From the NCBI RefSeq assembly GCF_900116005.1, contig NZ_FOYI01000010.1, positions 1 to 64,000 on the forward strand: a stretch of 64,000 bases of DNA, in the 5' to 3' direction. The notes beneath the pieces were generated by a model, which was given only the letters and a program-made list of their open reading frames with translations, had not been told where the DNA came from and did no database searches. The stretch comes from Poseidonocella sedimentorum. GTDB taxonomy: Bacteria > Pseudomonadota > Alphaproteobacteria > Rhodobacterales > Rhodobacteraceae. Shown here piece after piece: positions 1 through 9,200 of this stretch; position 1 is the stretch's first letter, and every line of letters begins with the position of its first letter. The position numbers and the translations under genes were made by a program.

Positions 1-778
1 CCGCCCCGACAGCCGCGCGCCGCCACTTGTTGCGGAAGGTCCAGGCCGAGGAGAGATCGGCATAGGGCAGGGGCGTGAAGAGCAGCAGCATGACGCCCAT
101 GGTCCGCACCGGCCCGCCATAGCGGTGGGTGAGCGCGGCGTGGGACATCTCGTGCAGCACGTGGGTGAAGAAGATCGTGAGGTAGAGCGGGATGAGGTTC
201 GACAGCTGCAGGATCGAGCCCGATTGCGCCAGCGCCCGGTCGGAATTGAGCACGAAGGTGATCCCGGCCCAGAGCAGGAGCGCAAGGACGGCGAGCACCG
301 CCGGCGCGGAGTAGAGCGCGTGGATCGCCCGGCTGTGGCGGGTGAGGAAGTTTTGCGGATCCCACAGCGGCACGCGAAAGAAGAGCAGCTCGGAGACCTT
401 GCCGACGAAAGGTTTGCGTTTCTTGTCGACCGCGCGGTTGAGGATACGCATCTCGTTCACGCTGCCTTCGACGGTCAGCAGGTTGGCCTTGTAGAGATCG
501 CGGATCAGCAGGAAGAAATCCTCCTGTCCGGGCGCCTTTTTGGGGGCGCTGCGGGTGAGTTGCTCCCAGATTTCCCCGAGAGTCAGCTCGCGGGCGAGGG
601 CGGCGATATGGGCATAGACCGCAGGCCGGGCGCGAAAATATCCCGCGTGGGTCGGGTCATGGAGCACGACCCAGGGCTCGCCGCGATAGTGCTGGTGCTG
701 GACCTGTGTGCCGGGGCGCAGGCTCACGCGGAGCCCCGCGATCCGGTACCACTGGTCGTGAAAGGTGCGCCGGGCCAT
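1..778 (-). CDS. PqqD-like domain / M50-type membrane metalloprotease (partial, C-terminus off the left edge)
   Basis: The visible 259 residues start at ATG 778, six bases after the stop of the HlyD-type adaptor gene, so the two are probably translated together. Residues 1 to about 105 resemble the PqqD-like winged-helix fold (motifs VSLRPGTQVQHQHYRGEPW and LTLGEIWEQL), the fold used as a peptide-recognition element in RiPP enzymes. A hydrophobic segment at about 160-180 is followed by a second one carrying the zinc-protease motif HEMSH (H209, E210, H213), then YGGPVRTMGVMLLLFTPLPY, typical of M50/site-2-protease-like membrane proteins. The HExxH is intact, so proteolytic activity is possible. 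In related loci such proteins sit with HlyD and TolC-like genes. By position I infer a role in export, processing or anchoring of the upstream giant protein. The zinc-ligand Asp and any C-terminal adaptor domain lie outside the window. Confidence 0.8.
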   Translation of the reverse strand, partial: MARRTFHDQWYRIAGLRVSLRPGTQVQHQHYRGEPWVVLHDPTHAGYFRARPAVYAHIAALARELTLGEIWEQLTRSAPKKAPGQEDFFLLIRDLYKANLLTVEGSVNEMRILNRAVDKKRKPFVGKVSELLFFRVPLWDPQNFLTRHSRAIHALYSAPAVLAVLALLLWAGITFVLNSDRALAQSGSILQLSNLIPLYLTIFFTHVLHEMSHAALTHRYGGPVRTMGVMLLLFTPLPYADLSSAWTFRNKWRRAAVGA

Positions 779-784
779 GGCGCG

Positions 785-1624
785 CTACTCGGTGTCGAGC
801 TCCAGCGCGAGGGTCGCGCCGGGCTTGAGCCCCGCAGGCGGGGAGAGCAGTTCGAGCCGCACGCGCTGGAGCCCGCTGGCGGGGTCGATGACCGGGGAGA
901 GGAAGGCCACGCGCGCGCTGATCCGGCCGCGGTCTTCGGTGTCGAGGGTGAGGGTCTCGCCCTCGTGCAGCCGGGTGGCGCGGCGGGCGGGCAGGTTGAT
1001 CGTCGCAAAGAGGCGCGAGGTATCGCAGAGGCGCAGGACCGTGTCGCTCGCCTGCACGCTTTCGCCCGGATCGCGGAGGATCTCGGCCACGGTCCCCGGG
1101 GCGGGGGCGGCGAGCGTCCGGCGGGCGAGCGCCGCGCGGGCGGTCTGATAGTCGAGCTCCTGGATGATCTTGGCGTTGGCGAGCTGGGTGCGTTTGGCCA
1201 GCAAGAGCTCCAAGGTCAACCGCCGGTTCTGCAACTCCTCAAGGCTGATCCCGCGGGATTGTTCGAAGATGCGTTCGGCGGCGGCGACCTGCTCTTCGGC
1301 GAGCAGGATCTGGCTCTCGACCGAGGCCGCTTCGGACATGTCCTCCCAGAGCGCGCGCCGGCGTTCGGTCTCGATCTCCTCGATGCGCTGGTCGAGCCGG
1401 ATGAGCACCGTGCCCGCGTCCACCGTCTCGCCCTCGGCGACCGGGATCTCGGCGACGATCCCGCCGGTGGCGAAGGCCAGATCGAGCGCCGCGTTGCACT
1501 CCACGATGCCGCGAAAACTGGAGCCGAGGCTTTCCAGCCCGACGCGCCCGTAGTCCTGTTGCGCCGAGACGGCCCCGGCGATCCCGAGGCTCAGCGCCGC
1601 GAGCGCAGCCGCCCTAGTTCGCAA
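785..1624 (-). CDS. Short HlyD/RND-type periplasmic adaptor protein
   Basis: This is a 279-residue periplasmic adaptor (membrane-fusion protein). A signal peptide covers residues 1-21 (ends AGAVSA, then QQ). The first half of a lipoyl-like barrel-sandwich domain is at about 53-79 (IVAEIPVAEGETVDAGTVLI). A long heptad-like helical hairpin follows at about 80-165. The second lipoyl half (APAPGTVAEILRDPGESV) comes next, then a beta-barrel to the C-terminus. It is shorter than usual adaptors (350-480 residues) and lacks a membrane-proximal C-terminal domain. The start is a TTG at 1624, overlapping the end of the tolC-like gene by 11 bases; no ATG or GTG start would keep the signal peptide. It presumably links the inner-membrane M50 protein to the TolC-like channel. 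The substrate is inferred from position to be the giant protein. Confidence 0.87.
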   Translation of the reverse strand: MRTRAAALAALSLGIAGAVSAQQDYGRVGLESLGSSFRGIVECNAALDLAFATGGIVAEIPVAEGETVDAGTVLIRLDQRIEEIETERRRALWEDMSEAASVESQILLAEEQVAAAERIFEQSRGISLEELQNRRLTLELLLAKRTQLANAKIIQELDYQTARAALARRTLAAPAPGTVAEILRDPGESVQASDTVLRLCDTSRLFATINLPARRATRLHEGETLTLDTEDRGRISARVAFLSPVIDPASGLQRVRLELLSPPAGLKPGATLALELDTE

Positions 1625-3230
1625 GGCCGAACCGTTCGAGCAGCGTCCCGTCCACCTGGCTTGCGAGGAAGGTCGCGAGGTTGAGCTGGACGATCGTGTC
1701 GGCGCGCTGCTCCTGCGCGAGCGCGAGGTTGATCTGGCGGCTGATGACCTCGACCTGCGAGGATTGCCCGTTCTCCGCGGCGGTGCGCTCGGCGTCCAGA
1801 AGCTGGCGCTGCGCGTGGATCATGCGCTCCTGCTGGGCGAGGCTTTCGCGGGCGCGCGACAGGATCGAGGAGATCCCGTTGAGCTCGCTCGCAACCCGCT
1901 GCCGGAAGGCGCTCATTGCGAGCTCGGCCTGCGCTTCACGCAGCTCGGCGGCCTTGAGCTCGGCCTGCGCCGCGCGGTCGCCATAAATCCCGCGGCGGTA
2001 TTCGAAGCCCACGCGCCAGGTCTCGTAGGGGTTGGAGCGGGAGTAGATGTCGCGGAAGGGGACGTAGTCGTCGTCAAGCTGGGTCTTGCGGTAATCGAAG
2101 ACGAGATCGGCCTGGGGCAGGGTGCGGTTTTCCGCCACCAGCCGCAGCACCTCCTCGCGTTCCAGCCGCAGCGCGTTGATCCGCGCCTCGGGGCGGCGGG
2201 CAAAGGCCTGATCGAGCGAGCCGTAGCTTGACCGGGCGACGTAGCGCGCGGGCACGGGGGCGAGGCTGTCGGTCGGCTGCCAGCGCCCGCTGCCGCCGTC
2301 CACACCGCTGAAATAGATCTGGAACGCGCCGATCCGTTCGGCCAGTTCCCGTTCGGCGAGCGTCACGGCGCTCTCACGCTGGACCCGTTGGGCCGTGGCT
2401 TCGATCAGCTCTGTCTGACTGCGCAGCCCCTGATCGACCTGTGAGCTCATCTCGGTCTGGAGCCGCCGCGCAAGGGCCGCGACCCGGCGGCGCGAGTCGA
2501 GCTGTGCCCGCGCGCGCTGCACCATCAGATAGGTCGAGATTCCGTCGAAGAGCCGCTGCGAGGTCACCAGCCGGACCGTCTCGCGCGCGATCTTTGTCTC
2601 GATGCTCGCCACCACCTCATTCGAGGTGTTGACCGCCCTGCCCGCGTTGCGCAGCAGCGGCGCGCGGACCTCGAGCCCGGCGGCGCCGAAATATTCCGGC
2701 GTCGGGCGGTTGGCAGTCGCCTGAAGCGAGTTTCGCACCGAGGACATTTCGTAGAAGAGATCGACGGAAATCCCCGTCCGGTCGAGGAATTCGATGCCGA
2801 CGCGGCCCTCGACCTCAAGCTCTTCATAGGGCAGCGGCTCGCCCGAGGAGCCCGTCCCGCCCCCCTGCGACAGGAACTCGGAGGCCGAGGTCTGGGCGGT
2901 CTGGCCGCTGCGGTCGAGCGTGGCGTAGAACTCGGGCTCGAAGGCGCCGGTCGCGGCGAGGGCGGTCTGCTCGGCGATCTGGACCTCGAGCCCCTGCGCA
3001 AGGATCGCCTCGTCCGCGGCCGAGAGGATCTTGGCAAAGGAGGCAAGGCTGATCGGCCCGGCGCTGGCCTTGATCTTCTGCGGCACGGGCGCCGCGCGGG
3101 CGACCTGCTGCTGCCCGGCGGGATGCGGCTCGCAGGCGGCCAGCGCGCCCACCAGCGCGACCAGCAGGAAAGAGCGGGACGCGCGGCGAGGCGCCTCGGG
3201 CGACAAGCGGTCCTTGATCGGTTTGGTCAT
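1614..3230 (-). CDS. TolC-family outer-membrane channel lipoprotein
   Basis: A 538-residue TolC/outer membrane efflux family protein. I chose ATG 3230 because it gives a short basic N-terminus, a hydrophobic stretch (SFLLVALVGALAAC) and a lipobox L-A-A-C at residues 30-33; C33 would be lipidated. A GTG at 3296 overlaps the giant gene's stop as GTGA and would add 22 residues, so coupled initiation there cannot be excluded. The rest shows the duplicated pattern of TolC proteins: long amphipathic helices (for example AQLDSRRRVAALARRLQTEM and ERMIHAQRQLLDAERTA) alternating with beta segments, and a conserved segment near the end (VEVISRQINLALAQEQ). It lies 62 nt downstream of the giant gene with no terminator between. 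It would form the outer-membrane exit duct. The lipoprotein anchor is more typical of RND-type outer channels than of classical type I TolC. Confidence 0.88.
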   Translation of the reverse strand: MTKPIKDRLSPEAPRRASRSFLLVALVGALAACEPHPAGQQQVARAAPVPQKIKASAGPISLASFAKILSAADEAILAQGLEVQIAEQTALAATGAFEPEFYATLDRSGQTAQTSASEFLSQGGGTGSSGEPLPYEELEVEGRVGIEFLDRTGISVDLFYEMSSVRNSLQATANRPTPEYFGAAGLEVRAPLLRNAGRAVNTSNEVVASIETKIARETVRLVTSQRLFDGISTYLMVQRARAQLDSRRRVAALARRLQTEMSSQVDQGLRSQTELIEATAQRVQRESAVTLAERELAERIGAFQIYFSGVDGGSGRWQPTDSLAPVPARYVARSSYGSLDQAFARRPEARINALRLEREEVLRLVAENRTLPQADLVFDYRKTQLDDDYVPFRDIYSRSNPYETWRVGFEYRRGIYGDRAAQAELKAAELREAQAELAMSAFRQRVASELNGISSILSRARESLAQQERMIHAQRQLLDAERTAAENGQSSQVEVISRQINLALAQEQRADTIVQLNLATFLASQVDGTLLERFGLAN

Positions 3231-3292
3231 GGTCTTTGTCCGTCCATTCTGGTCGTTGCGCGCGCAGGTACCTGTACGCCGCTGTCCTTGTC

Positions 3293-6200
3293 TCACCCTG
3301 CGGAAGCCACGAGCGGTTCATCGAGATCATCGTCCGCCAGCGCGACGGCGCGATCAAGCACCGGGCGGTGCGAATTGGCGGGCACTGTGGCGCTTCCGCC
3401 GCGTGTCGCTTCGGGCAGCAGCGCCTCGTCGAGCTCGTCAGCTTCGAGCTCGTTGGCTTCGGGGGCGCCGCCGTCGAGTGCGCCATCTTCCAGCGCCGTC
3501 CCTTCCGTGCCGTCGATCACACCGCCGAGCCAGTCGATCTGCTGCTGGATGAGCGAGGTGGTGTCCTCGTCCTCGTCATCCTCGTCCTGATCGGCAAAGC
3601 GCCCGCTGAGCAATCCGATGGGATCGCTGCCGAAGGGATCCGTTCCGATGCCCGCGAAGGGCCCGGTGCCGAACATGCGCATCAGCCGCTCGGACATGGC
3701 GATCGGGCGGACGGTGTCGATCGAGCTGCCGAACCGCGCGACGCCGGGATAGCGCTCGGCCTCCTGCTCGGCGCGCGTGGCCCGGTCGCTGGCCCGGTCA
3801 TCCTCGCGGCTGCTGCTGCCGAAATCGGGGATCTGCGGGGTGACCATCGCCTGGATGAAACTGCGCGAGATGTTGCCCCATTGCTGGTCGAAGGCGCGGC
3901 CGGTCATGTTGTTGAGCACATAGGTGCGCTGGCCCGGCTGCTGGATGATCGACCCCGGCTCCTGGCCCTCGGTTTCGCCGTAGGCGACCGCGCCGTGGGT
4001 GATCGGGCCGCGTGCGATGAGGACCAGATCGCCATCGCCATCGTTGGAGATCCCGCCTTCGGTCACGGTGAAACCGGTGCGGCTCTGGATCGCGATGCCG
4101 CCCGAGCGGGTGTTGTGGGCCGAGAGGCCGCCGGTCCGGATGTTGAGATCGTCTTCGTAGACCTCGCCGATGCCATCGGCGGCGTTGAGCGTCAGCAGCG
4201 GGGCGACGATGAGGTCCACCCGCTCGGAGGCGGTGTTGTCGAGGATCGCGCCGTCGGCGGCTTCGATCCAGGCGCTGCTGGTGGCTTCGATCCGGTCGAT
4301 GAGGATGTCGCCGCCGCTGCCATCCGGCAGGGCGCTTTGCACCTCGATCCGCACGGTGGCGCCGCGCACGAGCGTCTCGGAATCCTCCATCTCGAAGGTG
4401 CCGGACTCGATCAGCACGGCAAGGTCGGCCTCGGAGACGAACCGCGCCGAATGGAGCATGTCCGTCCGGCCCTCGGTCACGTTGACGTCGAGCGTCTCGA
4501 CCGCGAGCAGGGCCGAGAGACCCGAGGACAGGAGCCCGTCGCGGGCGGCGAGATCCAGCGCGCGGCCGGCACTGAAGCGGGTTGCGTGCGCGAGCGTCGC
4601 GCTGCCGGCCACAACCGTGGCGGTCAGATCGCGCCCGGCCTCCAGCGTGGTGGCGCTCAGGGCGGTCAGATCGCCGTTCTCGGTCGTTACGCTCAGATCG
4701 CGCGCCGCGGTGATCGTAGTCTCGCCCTCGAAGGTGAAACCGGTGCCGGTGGGCGCCGCGCCAAGCGCGAGGATCACGTCTCCGGTCTGGGCCGTGAGGG
4801 AGGTTGTCCCGGCGGTCGAGAGGCTGCCGTTCGCGGCGGCCTCGATCCCGGCGGAGCCCGCGGCGGTCAGGGTGGTCTGGCCGCTGAGCGCGATGTCGCC
4901 GGTCGCGACCGCCACGCCGATGTCGCCGGTCGTGGCGGTGATCGACGTGGTGCCGTCAAGGGCCAGCGTCGTGCCGACCGCGCCGCTGAGGGCGATGTCC
5001 ACGCTTGCGCCGGTGAGCGCTGTGATGCCCTCCGTCGAGAGGCTTGCCGCGTCGATCCCCAACGCGCCGGTGGTGGCGGCGAGGGTGCTGTCACCCGAGA
5101 GCGCGACAGGACCGGCGGATGTGAGCGTGAAGTCGGTCGCCGCTTCGGCCCGGGTTGTGCCGGAGATGTCGATCCCGGCGGTGCCGGTGAGGGCGATGGC
5201 GCCTGCGCGGCTGGTGAGCGCGGTCTCGCCGGCGAGGGTGATCTCGCTGCCGATCAGGGTGAGCGCGCCGGTGGTGGCGATGTCGGTCTCGCCGGTCAGG
5301 GCAATCGCGCCGGTGGAGGCGAGATCGAGGCTGCCTGCGTCGATGGCCAGCGCGTCGGCCGAGGTCACGCCGCCCGCCGCGACGCTGATCACGGCGGCAG
5401 CGCCGATCTCCCAATCGGTGCCGTCGCCGAAGCTCAGATCGCCCGCGCTGAGCGCAAGGGCCAACCCGCCGCCGATCCGTGCCGTGGCGACGTCCAGCGT
5501 CTGCACCGCATCACCCGCGAGCAACACGATGCTGCCCGATGCCGCAAGGTCATCCAGCGCGATCCCGTCGCGGTCCACGAGCACGACATCGGTGGCCGAG
5601 AGAACGGCGAGTTGCGCGAAATCATTGCCGGTCTGGTCGAAGGTCACGGCCCCGGCGGAGTCGATCGTCGTCATCGCGCCGTCGCCATCCGCGAGGATCG
5701 CGCCGCCCGCGCTCTGGGCCATGCCGCCGCCCGTGGTGGTGAGCGAGAGCGCCTCGCCGGCGGTGATCTGCCCGAGCAGGAGCCCGACACCCGCCGCCGC
5801 GCCCGCGACCGTGACGGTGAGGTCTTCGCCCGCCTCGGCCTCGGCAAGCGAGAGCCCGCCGCGCGCGACCGAGAGAGCCACGTCGCCGGACTCGGCGGTG
5901 ATCGATCCGAGCGCGATCAGCGCGCCGTCGCTGCCGGTCAGGCCCAGATGCGCGCCGCCACTGCGGGCGGTCACGGTGCCGATCGTCGCCGCGGCGATGT
6001 CGAAATCGCCGTCGATGTAGGGCGTTCCGATCGATTCGGCGGCCAGCACGGTCAGCGCCCCGCCGAGGATGGTGAGGTTTTCCGCGCCGATCCCTTCGGC
6101 GGCCGCGCCATCGAGAATATCGCCGACCTCGCTCTGGATCGCGGCGTTGCCGCCGGTCACCGTGGCGCGGGCCAGCGTGATGTCCTGACGTACGGTGAGG

Positions 6201-9200
6201 TTGAGATCGCCCGCCGCGGCGAGGGACTCGCCGTCGGTCTGGCTCAGCGCGCCTGCGTCCACCGAGATCGTCACGGCGCCGGCCGATTGCGATCCCGTCA
6301 GCGCGAGGCTGCCCTCTTCCACATGGAGCGAGAGCGCGCCGGCGGCGGTGAGCGCGCCGAGATCGAGACCGCGCCGGGATTGGAGCCAGGCGTTGCCGCC
6401 GGTGGCGACCGTGCTGCTCAGCGTTGCGATGTCGATGTCGATATCGGCCGCGCCCGCTCCGCCGATGGAAGCGCCGCTCAGGGTCAGCGCGGCGCTGTCC
6501 GCAAGCCCGGTGATCAGCGCGCCTTCGCCCTCGGTCCCGTCGAGGATCGCGCCGGTGCCGGCGTCGACCGCGATGGTGCCCGAGGAAGTCAGGAGCGAGG
6601 AGAGCGTCACGTCGCCCGCCGCTGTGATCGTGAGGTCATCCACCGCGGTGATGCGGCTGCCGTCCTGCTGGGTCACGCCGCCGTTCGCGACGGAGAGCGC
6701 AACGCTCTGCGCGCGGATGTCGCCGTCGAGCTCCAGCGCGCCGCCGGTGATGGCAAGGGCAAAGGCCCCGCCCGTCGCGGTCCCGGCGCGCAGGATGGCT
6801 GTCTCGCCCTGGGTGTTCTGGGTGACGAAGACGCCGCCTTCGGTGCCGCCGGTGGCGATGAGCTGGTCGATTTCCGCGCCGGCCACGTCGAAGGCATCCG
6901 CTGCGCTGCCGATCCGCTCGGCGCTGAGCCGAAGCACACCGGCGCTCTCGGCGTTCCAGGTGGCGCCGGGCTCGCTCGCGCTGCCGTCGATAAGCGCGCC
7001 GCCCGCGTCGATGGTCAGAAGCGCAGCGCTGTCTGTCGTGCTGACGCGGGTTGCGGTGATGTCGCCGCTGGCGGTCAGGCGCGCTTCGAGCGCGCCGGTG
7101 AGCGCCGTGCCCTCGGCCATCTCGATGGCGCCGCTTTCGGCCTCCACGCGGACCTGCGCGCCCGTCACATCGCCGGTGAGCCGCAGATCGCCCTCGAGCG
7201 TGGCGAGCTCCACGGTACCGACGCCGCTGACCGTGCCGAACGCGGCCGCGCGCATGCCGGTGACGAAAATCGCGCCGGTGTTGGCAGTCAGGGCGGTGAA
7301 GAGATCGGCGTCGATATCGAGATCGCCCCCGTCTGCGGAGGTCCCGAGCGACGCGCCGATGAGCCGGACTTCGGCGCCCTCGGACCGGACGTCGATCAGC
7401 GCGGTTTCGCGGTCGAAGGTGTTGTCGAGGATCGCGCCGCCCGCCGTCACGGCGACCGACCCGGTGAGGCTCACCAGGCTTCCGAGCGCGGCATCGCCGC
7501 CGACCACGAGATCGATGTCGCCGCCCACGCTCAGGGTCGCGTCCGCGCTCTGCGCGAGCGATCCGGTGGTCACGGCCATCTCCAGCGTCTCGACCGTCAC
7601 GTTGCCGGTGAGCGACAGATCGCCCGCCGCCTGAACGAAGCGCGCGCCGTTCGCGGCATCGAGATCGCCGAGCGCGGTCGTCGCGAGCGAGGTCACGACG
7701 ATGGAGGTCCCGCCGTCGGTGGCGTCCGTGGCGGTCAGCGCCGCGATTTCGGCGGCGGCGATGTCGAGGTCTTCGGCGAGGGTGCCGATCCGGGTGGCGG
7801 TCAGGCTGACCGCGCCGGAGCCTGCGGTGATGGTGGCCGCTTCGGCCCCGCCCGCATCGACCGCGCTGCCCACGTCGAGAATTTCGCCCTCGGCGGTAAG
7901 GGTCAGGCCGCCGGTCAGGACGGTGAGCGCGGCAAGGCGCAGATCGCCGGTGGCGACCATGGTGGCCGAGCCGAGCGAGCGGATGTCCGTCCCGTCGGAC
8001 TGGATCACACTGCGGGTCACTGCCGGGTCCGTCTCGGCGGCGAGGTTGAAGAGCAGCCCGCCCACCGACACATCGCCCGTCACCAGAAGATCGCCGCCAT
8101 TCGCGGTCAGGCTCAGCGCGCCGGTGGTGCTCGCGCCGGTCAGCTCCGTGGCGCCGTCGTTGAGCGATTCAACCGTGGCGCCGCCAGCGTTGTCCGAGGT
8201 GGTCACGACCGAGAGGCTGCCCGAGAGCACGTCGATATCCGCCGCGCCGCGCGCGCCCATGCTGCCCGCGCTGAGGGCCACATGGCCTGCGGTCTGGACG
8301 TTGGCGGCCTCGTCGGCGGAAAGATCGCTGAGCAGCCCGGCAGAGCTGGAAAGCGTGATCGTCTGGCCCGTGTCCGTGGCGCTACCGATCACGCGGGTCA
8401 GGCCGAGCCCGCCCGCGCCGGCCAGCGTGATGTCGCCCTCGGAGGTGACGCTTTGGCCCGCGACCATCGCCAGCGCGCCGGCTGCGGCACCGATGGTGAC
8501 CTGCGCCGCGCGCACGTCGCCGGCCAGTGTCAGGTCTGCCTCGGTGGCGTTGAGGCTGAGCGTGCCGGTCACGTCGAGCGCGTCGGTTGCGCTGCCGAGC
8601 GTGACGCTCTGGTCCGCGCCGGTGAGGATGTTCAGATAGGCTTCGGCGGTCGTGCCGTCGATGACGATGAGGCCGGGGGTATCGGTCCCGGTGCTGGCGT
8701 CGAGCGTGAGGGCCTGATCCGCGGCGCCGAGCCCGCCGGCCGCGCGCAGGATCACTGTCCCGCCAGAGGCGTTGGCGGCATCGGCGTCGATCCCGAGGAT
8801 GCGCGCGGAGGTCTCCAGTGTGAGCGTTGCGTCTTCGCCCGCCGAGATTTCCGAGAGCGTCAGGTCCTCCGTGGAGGTGACGGTCACATCGCCGCCCGCG
8901 CGGATCGCGGAGCCGTCGGCCATGTTGAGCCCGGTGTCGCCGAGGTCGAGGTCGAGATCGCCGTCGGTCTCGATCACGCCGGTGAAAAGCCCGCCGCCGC
9001 CGAAGCCGATGGAGATCGCCACGCCATCCGGCGCCGAGAGCGCGCCGAAGCTGCGGGTCTCGACGTCGATCGTGCCCGCCGTGCCATCCGCGAGCCCGTC
9101 ATTGGCCGCGCTGCCGAGGCCCCAGAGCTTGGTCGTGAGCCCGCCCGAGCCTGCGGTCAGCTCGATCATGCCGCTGGCCACGATGTTGCGCGCCTCGGTG

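Noticed and set aside
125-1684. 519-codon plus-strand open frame across the M50, HlyD and TolC genes
   Set aside because: It runs antisense over three genes with recognisable families, spans their boundaries, and its product is low-complexity and basic.
3231-3292. KpnI-like palindrome CAGGTACCTG (3265-3274) between the giant and tolC-like genes
   Set aside because: A 10-bp palindrome with no T-run or further symmetry; too weak to call a terminator or operator.
3296-3960. C-terminal autotransporter barrel or sorting tag for the giant protein
   Set aside because: The last 220 residues are acidic and lack the alternating hydrophobic strands and terminal aromatic residue of a barrel, and no LPxTG or PEP-CTERM signature is present.
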